Shown: positions 46,920 through 58,925 of the stretch, piece after piece | Numbering within the stretch: position 1 is the first letter of the stretch | Layout: each line of letters starts with the position of its first letter | Assembly (NCBI GenBank): GCA_013368445.1 | Contig: JAACJO010000017.1 | Span: forward strand, 124,001-188,000 | Reading direction: 5' to 3' | Length of the DNA stretch: 64,000 nt | From: Leucocoprinus leucothites | Lineage: Eukaryota > Basidiomycota > Agaricomycetes > Agaricales > Agaricaceae | Translations under genes and position numbers: made by a program | Notes under the pieces: generated by a model | What the model was told of the DNA's origin: nothing | The model's database searches: none | The model's input: the letters and a program-made list of their open reading frames with translations, nothing else

Positions 46920-49110
46920 CCGTCCAAAAGAACAATAGCGAACTTGCACCGACGTCTGGCAAAGAGACAATGAAGCGCTGTTGCCATCCCATTGTGCCCT
47001 TTCTTGATGACGTAACATACTCTTCCTAAAACGGCTAGGCGTTTTTGTTCTCTTTCGGCAACATTCGACTCGTCGCCAGCTTGCAAACCGCTGGCTTGTT
47101 ATTAATGAGCATCATGAAAGAGACCTTCTTCTGATAAACTGGAAGATATTCTTGGTTTACAATTCAACGCTGTTGGAGAAGTCATCCGCGGCAATGATCG
47201 AGCAATCCTTCGGGCATAGCACTGCCCCGCCCACCACATCACTGCTTGCCGGGAATCCTGTCTTTGACAGATTCCATGGTTCCGAAAAACTCATATTTTT
47301 GGCGGTAAAGTTTAGATTCTTCGATATGAGATTACTGGCTCATAAAGGGATTTTTTAACGGAGAGAATAGCAGTCTGTTTTGCCAAAATCTACCATCAGA
47401 CTCCTGGGTGCGAATACGAATGTGAAAATATGTACCTTTGACGTCTTGAGCAATCACAGGACTGCGACTCGTTTGTTCTCCTACCCAAGACTTGATATAC
47501 AGCTGCCCGATCAAAATATAGAATCTCACTCCAAGTCGATGATGAAGAGGTCGCAATTTGATCTTTGTAATGAGCATACAAGCAGGAGCATGCTAGAGAG
47601 CGAATAGATATGACTCGGAAAGTTCTAGGCTCCTTCCTGAAAGTCGCCACCGCCACTACAGACACTTAGTTTGACCTTTCCCATGTAATCAAAATTTAGT
47701 CATCCGTGGCAAGCCCAGCGAAACGGAAATTGCGTCTGCCGGTACTAGTCGTAGACCCCCCCCCCCCCCCAGAGGTGCACGACCTATGATACCGATCATA
47801 TCTATATGATCATGGAACCACGGCTATCTCTCCCGCAACTTTCCCATTCCCAGATCCCGTAGACCGACGAAGATGATCGCGCGAACAAAACTGCGCTCCA
47901 AGAATAACTACTGACCAACTGACTCTGGAATTGCAGGATGTTACGATGTAGTATCGAGTACATGTAAGAGAATATGACTCTAGTTGGTATAGCGGGAGCT
48001 AATGACTGCAAAAGCAGGACCCTCCAGTGCTGTCATAGTCATCCCCGAGATCTCGGAGACCGAAACGTCGGGTTCTACGGGGCTAAGCGTGTCATAGCCG
48101 AAAAATCTCTCGCGTTCTCGCTTGGTCCGAGTAGCGGAAAGAACCCCCCAAGATGAGGGGATTGAGATGGTGGAAGGATAGTTCCCACGCATGGTGTCCG
48201 ATTCGCGGTGCCAGGTAAGTTGGGACTAGATGATCTTATGCGCTAAGAACTTTAGGAAGCAGGTATTACTTGTGGAGGTGTCATACCACCACACCATTAC
48301 ATCGTTGACCGATTCGGGTGGCGTCCTAGAGAGGGGGTTTTCGGGAGCCGTTGTAGATCGATTGGTTTGATGACCGTAGCAGAACCATGGACACGAGGAA
48401 AAAGATGCGTCAAGAAGGTTCTATGGCTTCCGCGGTATAGTGAAAAAAGTTGGGCACCGCCCAAGGTCCAACCAAGTAGCGTGGGGAGGGAAGAGTTTAG
48501 AAACTCGGAGAATTTTATTTTTCGGATAAAGGCTGTGCTGACTGCGGATTATCAAGAATGTAATGGGGAATAAATTTCTCTCATCCCGGCTGCTTCAGTA
48601 TAGAGGACCTTGTGAGCAAAGTTAGGTCGGACGGCACAAAACAGTCAAGGATTCAGCAGTAGCAGGTCTGGATATACTTAAGCGATTTTTTGCGGTCCGT
48701 TGAATTCCTGTACGTCGAAGAAGCGGAACGAGTTAGGGGTGAAGTCATATCAATTTACTTAGGTCTCAGTCGGAATTGGAACCATGACGGATCAAAACCA
48801 TATTCTCACACCTTTCCCGAGTCGTGACACCACAAACTCGACGCCAGCGCCTGAGAATAGCTCTCCCTCTTGATCACATTCTAAGTACAAGCGAAACAAG
48901 GCGTACAGGATTGTGAGGGTCGGCTTCAATATGTCAAAAGCCTACCAATGAACGTTACAACGACAATGCTTCGATGTCGGTCATTAACCGACCCTGAGAT
49001 AAACGCTATTGTTCCGTAAACGCTCATAAGGCTAAACAATTATAATATTTTTTCTCATACCGGCAACAACAATAGCCAATACGCGTTGACTCCTTCACTT
49101 GCATTGTCCA
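46920..49110. other. Intergenic region between CBM19 gene and chitinase
   Basis: Shared upstream region of two divergently transcribed secreted-protein genes. Only short ORFs are present. A run of about 14 C lies at 47757-47770. No conserved element is recognised. Confidence 0.45.
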
Positions 49111-49118
49111 TCTCCTCT

Positions 49119-49124
49119 TATATA
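49119..49124 (+). promoter_or_regulatory. TATA box of the chitinase gene
   Basis: TATATA about 170 bp upstream of the ATG, followed by a pyrimidine-rich leader (about 49160-49270), common for fungal promoters. Confidence 0.45.
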
Positions 49125-49295
49125 CTCCAAGATGGTACTTGGTGTTCCTTATCTTTTTCCGTATCTCGGATCTTTTCCCTGTCTCTTCCTCTCTCCTCTC
49201 TCTAGGTCTCGTTTTCAACTCCTACGCTGGTCGTATTTTCCTCGACTTTCTCCTCTTGAACGACCTTTATTATTATATTTGACGAAGATTTGCCC

Positions 49296-51045
49296 ATGAT
49301 GAAGGTTTTCCTCGCTCTCACCAGTGTACTCCTTTCCCTCGCTGCAGCTCGCCCGACTTGTCCAAAAAAACCAACACCCTCTACATCGGCAACTACGTCT
49401 GCTTATGGCTCCGCTACGACGACACCCTCCACGAACGCTACGAACGCGACAGCGACACCTGCGGCTGGCGGTTACTCGAACTCGACTTCTGGAACCAGGC
49501 TTGCTACTGGATGGTACCCTGGTTGGGGAGCTGATAAGTTTTCACCGAGTCAGATTCCGTGGGACAAGTATTCGGCTTTGACTTATGCTTTTGCGTACGT
49601 ATCTTTGAGGTTTTTTCTTTCATGCGAGAGGAGTAAAACTGACGTTTGTGGGTGGTTGTTTTTTAGTGTTACGACGCCTGATGATTCGTTCTTTAAGATC
49701 TCGGATGATCCGAGTGTCCTAACGGAGTTTGTCTCGCAGGCTCATGCTCATGTACGTTCCCTTTCTTCACGTGTGGCGAGGTTAAATTGACTCATTTTGG
49801 ATGGAAAGAATGTTAAAGCTCTGGTTTCGATTGGAGGATATACGGGTTCTCGGTATTTCTCCTCTTCAGTCTCGACTCCTGAGAATCGGACTGCTTTCGC
49901 CACTGCGTTGATGGACTTTGCGACCAAGAATCAGCTTGATGGTCTCGATTTTGAGTATGCTATGGATTTTATTCCGCTTGATTCGCATATACTGACGTAT
50001 ATTCCTATAGCTGAGAGTACCCGAACAAGCAGGGTATGGGCTGTAACGTTATTAACGACAACGATACCGCCAATTTCCTCGAACTTTTGAAGGAGGTTCG
50101 TCAGAAGGCACCAAAGGACTTCCAGTTGACCGCAGCCGTCGCTATGACGCCGTTCAACGGTCCCGATGGAAAGCCAATGAGCGATGTTTCCAGTTTTGCT
50201 CAGGTTTTGAATCACATCGGTACGTACTACCTTTACTTATTGTGCGAGTCCTTTATTAAACCACCTCTAGCTATTATGGCTTACGATGTTTACGGAACTT
50301 GGTCCGAGACTGGCGCTGGTCCTAACGCTCCCATTCAAGACACCTGCGCTCCTACACAAAAGCAGCTCGGATCTTGTGCTTCTGCTGTTAAAGCATGGAG
50401 TGACGCCGGTATCCCTGCGAACCAACTTGTGCTTGGTGTTCCTGCTTATGGTCGTAGCTACACTGTCGCGAGTTCGGCGGTTGGTGGATATGCTCAGAAG
50501 CTTGCTGAGTACCCTACTTTTGACAAGAACCTTGTTCCTCTTGGTACTGGTGAAACCCGAACGCGTGAGTTGATTGTCATTCTATTTTATTTGGATCTCG
50601 GTTTTGTTCTAATGCGTCTGGTTTTAGAGACGAAGGATGAGTGTGGCGTTGAACAAGGCCCTGGTGGCATTTTCAACTATAACGATATGGTTGCGAGAGG
50701 ATTCATCGACTCCCAAGGGAATGCTGGCTCGGGACTCACTTATCAGTTCGATAACTGCAGCCAGACTGTGAGTGTCGATTTCTTATGCTATTCTTGGCTC
50801 TACTGACAAATTTTTTAAAGGCGTACATTTACAACTCAACATCCCAGGTGCTGATCAATTACGACACGGCCGATACTTACAGTACGTGCATATATGCCCT
50901 TATCAGATTGTACAAACTAACGTCGGACACAGAGGCTAAGGGCAACTTTATCAAAGAGCAAAATCTTGCGGGCTTTGCTATGTGGTCGATAGACACAGAT
51001 ACCGCCGATGGTACTCTCGCCGGTGCTATCAGGTCTACTATGTGA
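49296..51045 (+). pseudogene. Secreted GH18 chitinase with in-frame TGA in the catalytic motif
   Basis: Exons 49296-49594, 49667-49751, 49809-49954, 50011-50219, 50271-50564, 50628-50767, 50821-50881, 50933-51045; total 1347 nt, 448 codons plus stop, so frame is kept throughout. Residues 1-19 are a signal peptide, followed by a Ser/Thr/Asn linker. The GH18 barrel starts ATGWYPGW and has KALVSIGGYTG, the catalytic region DGLDFD-stop-EYPNKQG, IMAYDVYGTWS, LVLGVPAYGRSY and the end AGFAMWSIDTD. It would cleave chitin beta-1,4 bonds in the wall or environment. Codon 178 (TGA, 50012-50014) replaces the invariant Trp just before catalytic Glu179. No alternative splice acceptor restores frame. Everything else looks intact, so the loss is recent, or the stop is a sequencing error or is read through. 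Confidence 0.85.
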
Positions 51046-52620
51046 GGTGTCTGCTATCGTTGTCGTCATTGCTAGCCACTCGTAGCGCTATCCTTCGTTT
51101 TTGCATTTTTGCATCTATCTTAGTACCATGCTTATTCTACATGTAGCCCATCATATAATGATGCTATTATGCGATCTCTCCCGCTCTGTAAGCCACTGAA
51201 AGTGATTTACTCCGGTAACCGCCTATGACACGGTGACGTATGAAGTACTCGAGTAATGACATCCTGAGACTCGCTGAAGCCCGATTTGGCGGGCAAGTTG
51301 CTTAAGATAGTATGTCAGCCACATCTAAAGTCAGGTTTAGGCTGACTGGAGGACAAAACATATCCAAACTGGCAGGCAGATAAAAGCTGCAGAACCTGGC
51401 TGAATGCGTCAGGACGCTCTCGCCCCTCGACCACTACTAGTGAGTCGACTATCCCCTCGCTCTCTTCTTACTTTGACTGACCTCTTCTCTCCCTTTCCTC
51501 TCCTCAGTGTCGACGACGACTAGACCAGGATTTAGGGCGATAGCAGCTTCCGACAACTCTTCGTCATCCTCCTTCATCGTTTCTTCTGAACCACAAAACG
51601 CCTAGTGCGATGCCCCATGGCCGCCGGACCCCCAGGCGTGGCCCGGCGCGTCCGGAAACAATCCTCGGGATACAAGACTTTGTGGTCCAGAAATGGAGCC
51701 GAGGCTGTATTTTGAGGTGGAGGGGAGGCAGAACGTGATAGTTCACCGACCCGGGCGTGGAATCTACCGATGGGCCTCGACGTGATGAAGAGGTCTGGAC
51801 GTAGGTTAAGAAGTGCACGATCGAAGGTTGGCTCTGACGATGTAGCCGAGGACGCTGAGCGGGCAATTGGAGTTGCTTTTGGTACGTTGTTTACTGAGAA
51901 TTTTGGAGCGGTACTGATAGACGCCGCACAGGCAAAGGCGACGACGATTTACTCCAACTCCTGGCGCAAGGGGCACACCACAGAGAAGCTTGACATTGGT
52001 CTTGTTTTGAAGTACTCAACGCTGACCCGTTCTGACCAGGGTTAACCGCCCTCTACAACCCACACCAATCAAGCCAATAAAGCACCACATTCTCTTGCGC
52101 CAGCGTATCAATCATCTAGATATTGCGAATTTCTTGGAGTTCGTCCGCCCCAGGCAGTAAGCCGTCTTCCTTTCGATTAGTATTGACGAGCTGACCAGGA
52201 TACAGGTTCTACAGTCTCCTGCCCGTTAGATAGAATAACTTCATCTTCGACTTTTGCCCGCCGGTAGCTTTTTCCCACTGGGTTTTGACGCACCCGCGCG
52301 AGGATTTTAGAGTAGACCAAGATCATATACTTTTGAAACATGTACAGAAATAGCATCCAGCGCTCGCAAACCAAAGATTGACGCGCATTTTTTTGATATT
52401 GATAGAGGAGATAACTCGGTTTGATTCTAATGATCCTGATGCGCCGGTGATGTGATCAGCCACCATGATCGGTTTTTTTATACATCAGGCTGTTCTTCTA
52501 GACTAGGCCGCGATGACTCTGAAAACCCAGTGCAAGCAAGTCAATAACTGTAGAAGAGCCAGAGAAGAGCCAGAGCATGCACCGGAGATTTGGGCGTGGG
52601 TGCGGAGTCTTTAAGAGGCA
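51046..52620. other. Intergenic region, no supported gene
   Basis: A 91-codon ORF (51770-52045) has no recognised motif and no splice partner that I can see. Otherwise only short ORFs. Confidence 0.4.
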
Positions 52621-52653
52621 AGTCGGTAGGGGCGAGTCAGGGCGGGTCGGGAT

Positions 52654-52659
52654 TATAAA
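52654..52659 (+). promoter_or_regulatory. TATA box of the SHMT gene
   Basis: TATAAA about 70 bp upstream of the first ATG (52726). Confidence 0.5.
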
Positions 52660-52725
52660 GCCGATCTCTGATCGATGGATTTCGGTTTTATCCGACACCA
52701 CATTTTTACGACTTTGGTTTTTGCC

Positions 52726-54635
52726 ATGTTGCGATTTTTGACCAGGCCTTTAATCCGGACTACCATCACTTCTAGGTCCTATCCTGTTTCCCGTGTCGCT
52801 TTACGAGCAATGGCAACGCAGTCCACCCCAGCCTTCGTGAGTTTTCTAGTTCCGAGTCCCCCCAGTCAGTTCTCACCTCTCTGGTACCTTCAGAACAAGG
52901 TTCTCTACGCGCCTCTGGCAGAGATCGATCCGGAGGTGAAAAATATCATCGATAAGGAGACATGGAGACAGTTCACCGGCCTTGAGCTCATTGCTTCTGA
53001 GGTGTGTTGCTTCCAATTGTTCCGCATCATGTCATTCACACAGAGCAGAACTTGACCAGTCGCGCTACTATGGAGGCCAATGGCTCAATCCTCACCAACA
53101 AGTACTCTGAGGGTCTCCCTAACGCCCGTTACTACGGTGGTAATGAGTACATTGATGAGCTCGAGGTTCTTTGCCGGAAACGCGCTCTTACTGCGTTCAA
53201 CCTTGACCCTGCGACCTGGGGTGTTAACGTCCAGCCCTACTCTGGAAGCGTGAGTCGGACCACTTTGGATTTATATCTTTTATTGAATTTAATATTTTTT
53301 ATCTTAGACTGCAAAGTTTGTGTTCACTCGTTCTCCTGATGTTTCTGTGGTTCTAATGATGCATCAGCTTCGCTGCCTTGACCGCTCTCATCCAACCCCA
53401 GGACCGCCTCATGGGTCTTGGCCTTCCTGATGGTGGTCATCTTACCCATGGCTACTACGTAGGTTGACAACAATCCTTGAAGTTCTCTATGTTAACGTTA
53501 TACTTTCTCTAGACTGCCAAGAAGAAGATGACTGCATCGTCCATCTACTTCCAGTCGTACCCTTACGCCATCACTCCCGACACCAACCTCATTGACTACG
53601 CCGGCCTGGCTCAGCAGGCCAAGGTGTTCAAACCACGTCTCATTATCTGTGGTGCTTCCGCTTATCCCCGTGACTGGGACTATGCCAAGCTCCGCGAGAT
53701 TGCTGACAAGGAGGGTGCATGGCTCATGGCTGATATCGCTCATACTTCTGGTCTCGTCGCCGCTCAGGAGTTAGACAACCCCTTTGAGTACTGTGATGTT
53801 GTCACCACTACGACGCACAAGACCCTGCGTGGTCCTCGTGCCGGTCTTATTTTCTTCAGGAAGGATCGTCCTAATGCTCCTGATCTCGAGAAGCGTGTCA
53901 ATGATGCTGTCTTCCCCGCTTGCCAGGGTGGACCTCACAACAACGTGAGTATTCTTGCGATGATTGATTGGAGAAGAATAATGATGATCTGATATTGGAT
54001 TGTTAGACCATTGCTGCTGTTGCTACGGCTCTCCATCAGGTCTCTCAACCCGAGTGGAAGGCCTACGCTAAGCAGGTCATCGCCAACGCTCGGACTCTCG
54101 CTGACACCCTCGTGTCTCATGGCTACAAGCTCCAGACTGGTGGCACTGATAACCACCTTGTCCTTTGGGATCTCAGGCCTCTTGGTTTGACTGGCAGCAA
54201 AGTCGAAAAGGTCTGCGACTTGATGGGTATCACCATCAACAGTGAGCATTATTAGCTTCGCCTCGGGTTTCAGTATCTGATGTTTGATTTCTAGAGAATG
54301 CTGTGTCCGGTGACGCATCCGCTCAGGTGCCTGGTGGTATCCGCCTTGGTACTTCCGCCTTAACCTCGCGTGACATGAAGGAGGAGGATATCAAGGTCGT
54401 TGCTGACTTCCTCCACCGGACTGTTCAGCTTTCCCTTCTTCTCCAAAAGGAAGCTGGGTCGAAGCTTCTCAAGGACTTTGTCCGTGTTGCTACTACGCAA
54501 GAGGAGGGCAAGCAGGGCTTTGCTCAGGTGAAGCAGCTTCGTGATGAAGTTCGTGCTTTCGCGAGCAAGTGGCCCCTCCCTGGTGTCGATACTGCCAACC
54601 TCCAGAAACCCACTGGACTCCATGAGGATTTCTGA
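52726..54635 (+). CDS. Serine hydroxymethyltransferase
   Basis: PLP enzyme that interconverts serine and glycine while charging tetrahydrofolate with a one-carbon unit. Exons 52726-52836, 52894-53001, 53049-53249, 53308-53315, 53368-53458, 53513-53944, 54007-54241, 54295-54635; 1527 nt, 508 residues, the usual size with a leader. Motifs: ASENLTSRA (with the GC-rich junction at 53048), [37 protein letters not shown], the PLP site [10 protein letters not shown] with Lys276, and [16 protein letters not shown] near the end. The first 28 residues ([20 protein letters not shown]...) are Arg-rich with no acids, a mitochondrial presequence. The in-frame Met29 (MATQSTP, 52810) would give a cytosolic form. 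The fourth exon is only 8 nt. Confidence 0.95.
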
Positions 54636-55788
54636 GCATTGGATTACATCGGGAATCGATTTAGCGTTACTTAGCTAGGTCGTGATTCCATTGATGGTTC
54701 GGATCTTGAACTCGCAACACTCTCTTGATTTCTTTCTTTATCTCCTGCTTCATTCTTTACTAGACGATTCAACACCATTGGGATTCCTTTCATCTGAGGC
54801 GGACTTCAACATGGTCCGTGCGTCACGACATGCTTATTGTATTTGTAATGACGGTTCTTTTCTTGTGTATAAATGAAACACCTCACACGGTTTTTGTGAG
54901 GCATGGATGAATTACAACGATGCGCCCGCGCGATGTTGCAACTATTAAAATCTCAATTGACGTGGAAAGCCTACTACGTCATGCTGTAGCAAATATATTG
55001 ATTGATACAGAATGCACCCGGTTGTCGTATAGGCTTCCGAATCGCAATTAGATGTACACACGCAGGGGAGGTGCTATCTACGGCATTGGAAATGAGCGCT
55101 ACGAGTCACGGAACTTTCTTAATTTTATTCTGGGTGCATAGGATGTCATCATAAGAGCACATTAATATCCATCTCCGAGCGCCTCGGTGAAGGAAGCTTG
55201 GTTGCGGTGGGCAGATGACTTTCAGGTATATTCAAGGCTCTCGAGAGGTTATGAGCAAAAATAATTGAATACCGGTGAGTATTATGACGATGACGACAAC
55301 TTTGAACTGATACATGATCATGAGGATAAATGCACATGTCATATCAAGATCCTCTGATGACTTCCCCCCGCACAAAACGATGGTTGATATAGAAGTCGAA
55401 TGTAATGCACAAACCCGGGCCTGAACTCTTTTTTTTTTTTATTCCGCGCGACTCCGCCCATCTTGCTACATTGTTGACTTGCTCACAAATTAAAAAAACT
55501 TGATGTCACGCACCCCTGGGTATGTAGGTCCATATTTGCACCCACTGCCACAGACAATCATTCGATCATGGCACACCTTCTAACGAAGTACCACCGCCAC
55601 TACACCACACACCACCATTGGCTCACAAACTTGATATCCGAACTCCTTTACCGGCGCAACTAATCACCTGGTGACTTCTCCTTATAATAATAAAATAATA
55701 AATAATCATCGATTTCCGATACGTAGGATTAATTTGGACTTCGCGTGTTAGAGAAGAAAATTAAGGTTCCGTATCGGACGTATCTCAT
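54636..55788. other. Intergenic region, no supported gene
   Basis: SHMT 3' flank and AT-rich DNA with a poly-T run near 55430. Only short ORFs. Confidence 0.5.
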
Positions 55789-56346
55789 ATGGGAAAAACA
55801 AGGATGGGCCACCCTCCCCACACAACTCCCCCGTCACTGGCGTCAGCCACGCGCTGGATCCGACTCATCCGATGGTCTCGTTTCCTTGCTTCCTTTCTGA
55901 TGAGTCGGATATCCTGTTGGTTGCTGGTGCTCTACTATAGGGTCTCCACGCCTTTTTTTGGCATCACAGTGACCCGCGGCTATCTTTTCACTAGGCGAAA
56001 CCATTATCGGGAACGGTTAGTACAAGGATCTACGGGGCTTACTGGCTATTTTAATACTTGGGCTGCGGCGGTTCGTAACTTGGGATTTTCTGTTTTTAGT
56101 CGGGTTCTTTGCGGAGGGAAGAGAGTGAATCCTTTTCGGTTGTTATTAGTTAAGGGTGCAACCCCGGATGACAGGACTCCCGTCACTGGTGTTCACTGGG
56201 TTGAACAGGGACAATTCTCAAGCCTCCGGGGCATTTTTGCTCGTTTCTGGCGGTTTTACTTGGCACAAAGACTTGGAGAAGATGAGAAGACTTCGTACGC
56301 ACTGTACGATCGGACAGGACCATCAGTATTTCAATCCTCCCTGTGA
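55789..56346 (+). CDS. Uncharacterised 185-codon ORF
   Basis: A single open frame starting MGKTRMGHPPHTTPPSLASA. A hydrophobic stretch lies near residues 33-52 (FLASFLMSRISCWLLVLYYR), followed by a basic region. I do not recognise a family and there is no intron or promoter evidence. The frame overlaps other long ORFs on both strands, so it may be chance. It sits between SHMT and the tandem paralogue pair. Confidence 0.25.
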   Translation: MGKTRMGHPPHTTPPSLASATRWIRLIRWSRFLASFLMSRISCWLLVLYYRVSTPFFGITVTRGYLFTRRNHYRERLVQGSTGLTGYFNTWAAAVRNLGFSVFSRVLCGGKRVNPFRLLLVKGATPDDRTPVTGVHWVEQGQFSSLRGIFARFWRFYLAQRLGEDEKTSYALYDRTGPSVFQSSL

Positions 56347-56801
56347 CCCGAGAGGGGGGGGACCTCAAAAGGGTAAAATTAGGTTCCTTACTTGATGGAA
56401 GAATCACCCTCGCTTCAAAGGCAGATACGGTCTCAACCTCACAAATCTCGGCCGCTCTCATATGCAGTGGTATCGGAACGTGCGGTGACATCGTATTAGC
56501 AGATGAGGCGAATCTAGAAGCCCGGAATAATCTTGGCAGTCCGATGATCTCTTCTTGCGCATTCGTCGATTGCCAATTCCGTTTCCCTTTGAACTGCCCG
56601 TGTCGGTGCTTTCGCTCGTCTAGCGTCTAAACAGTCCACGAGATGATAAACCCCACGTAGCTAAAGTGGTGCTGTGGGATGGGTCATCTCCATATAATTC
56701 TGTCTTCCTCTCTCACCTCATCTTTTCTTGTCGACTGGTCGTTTCCCCGTCTGTGTTCTTCTCCACTTCCCTGTGTTGAACCCTCATACCCCCTTCTCGT
56801 A

Positions 56802-58084
56802 ATGGCCTCCAATAATCTTCGCCTTGGTTCCCACTCCAACACACGACAAAATCAGCAGCGGCTTACTATAAATCCGTCGAGCCCTTGTCCAGAATCATTC
56901 TCGCCCCCATCCCCTCTCATAGCACCACCTTCGAATGGGGGGAGGACACGACGACCGCGCATCAAGCATTTGTCATTGATATCAGGAGAGGATGGATCGA
57001 CATTTATGCACCCCTCACTTCCACCCTTTCTCTCGACTTTGACGTCGGTATCGACGCTCCATATATCCTGGCACACACTCGACTGGGATTCACTCCCCAA
57101 TCATCAGCGCGAGGCGCTAATTCGGCTCATATCTCTCGAGTCGTTGGACCAACTAGAGATTGTTGCATCCCAAAATTTCCCGCTGGACATACTCCGGAGG
57201 TTCAATGGAGTACAATTACACCTAACCTTTACCGGTACCCTTACCCGTCGAATATCAACTCTTTCACCACCTCTCTCACCAGAAGCGCCCGTGAGCCTAC
57301 GAGCGCTTGAGAGGCTATCGTTGGTTGGACAGCGGAACATTGTGGCGTTCATGGACCACTTCCAGAACCAGCCCGAGTTCCGTGATGCGTTACGGAGCCT
57401 AGAATTCTTATCCATTACATGCATCGATGATCAGGCCCATTTCGAGCCGGAGAGGAATCTGGAGTTGGTGGGGCATTTTTTGAGGTTCCTTGATGGATCA
57501 AGGATCAGGGAAATCAGGGTGCAGGATGAAAGACCGAGTAAGGTATCATTCCTTCTGCGGGTGACCGGGTCACGGCTAACGTGCTGCTTGTTCTCTCTCT
57601 TTCTTTAATTTACTGCACCTCCCCAGATGCTGTGATCGGACATAGTCTCGGGCTTCAGGACCTTCCCTCACTCCGTGAAGTATGGAATATGGAGGCTCAT
57701 TTGTGCGTAAAGCATGTTCAAAGTCCGCGTGAGGTATATTCCGCGTTCAGGGATTGGTTCACGCTGCTACTCTCGGGGCTATCACGCGGCCCACCCTCAT
57801 CGTCGTCTTCGTCGAATCTCACTTCCCTTGATATCACATATCAGGTACTGTTTTCACGACCACCCCGGTGGCTAAAGGCGTTGATTGAGAGCATGGGACA
57901 GCTGTGGAGGGAGCTAGATGGTTATCTGGCTCAGAGGCTTCCTAGACTACAGCAGGTGAATTTGGGGTTTCAGTTCCACGGCGTAGGTGGGCATGAGCAA
58001 TGGATGCAGTTCAATGCCGAGAACCAACCTTCGCAGTTGAATGAGCGAGGACTGGACTGTTCGTTTTGGGTTCGTGACATTTGA
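56802..58084 (+). CDS. Uncharacterised protein, tandem paralogue 1
   Basis: Exons 56802-57537 and 57627-58084 (intron with GTAAGG start, CTAAC branch and CCCCAG end) total 1194 nt, 397 residues. The start MASNNLRLGSHSN was chosen because it is the first ATG after the pyrimidine-rich leader and leaves a sensible N-terminus. Repeated leucine-rich segments (LHISWHTLDWDSL, LIRLISLESLDQLEIVAS, SLRALERLSL, SLEFLSITCI) suggest an LRR-like solenoid as seen in many Agaricomycete F-box-type proteins, but no F-box is visible. It shares the sequence pattern and order with the gene at 58926, for example HW.xLDW and L..L.SL..L..L.S.NFPL.LLR.F. Function unknown. Confidence 0.7.
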
Positions 58085-58925
58085 TAGGCTTTTAACACAT
58101 CACACTTATTATGTACTTCCTCCGCTTAATTAATCATTTCACACACACGGGTGAAGACAATGGTCTTCATCCAGTATTCATGTTCCTTATTCCGACTGCT
58201 CTGTTGAGCGCAGTTAGTATTGTTCTTCTCATGACACCCGCCTGGACTGGAATTTGGAATTTCCACTGTTTACAGGCCCCATCTTGACGGACCCTGAAGT
58301 GAGAATCAGGGTGGTTCTTCGCATTGAGTAAGCGCAAAAACGCATTGAGGACGCGTGGCCGTCTAGGACAAGGCTGTCACTGAGGGTCGCAGCGATTGTG
58401 CGACGGGTATCTGGACGCGAGGAGAGCAAAGTGCATAGCGAAATAGCAGAAAACTTGAGTAGAGACGAAATTAGGGAAATTCAGAGAGTAGACTAAGTTT
58501 AACGGCATCGGCCGTTTTATTAGACGCTGCTGGAGGAAGAAGGTCCGATAAGAGTCCGTTAAGAGCTGGTTGGTCTCAGGAAGGCCACACATTGGACCGC
58601 AGCTGTAGCCACAACCCTGTGACTCAACTCTTCTATCTTTCCCAGCTCTAAACGAGTCACCGTTTTTAGGGACGCGGCCATTAATCCTTCCGGGTGGACT
58701 CATCAGACCGTCCACAAAAGCCAGGCTAGACGCGATGCATGGTTGTCAAGATAAACTCAGAATCAACCCCCCCAGCGGCCACATAGGACCACAAAGCGCA
58801 ACCGTCAAGGCGACTCGAGCGAGTATTAAACTGGAGAATTCCTGGGAGAGGAGGGAGATGCGCCCATATTGATTCCTGTGCTGATCTCCCATTTTCACTC
58901 ATCAATAATCGACATCACTTCTCCA
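58085..58925. other. Intergenic region between the tandem paralogues
   Basis: No gene supported. A short minus-strand ORF (58377-58715) has no recognised motif. Confidence 0.5.

Noticed and set aside
49955..50014. Alternative splicing that would remove the chitinase TGA
   Set aside because: Using the next AG positions (50015 or 50017) shifts the following YPNKQG region out of frame and meets stops, so none restores the enzyme.
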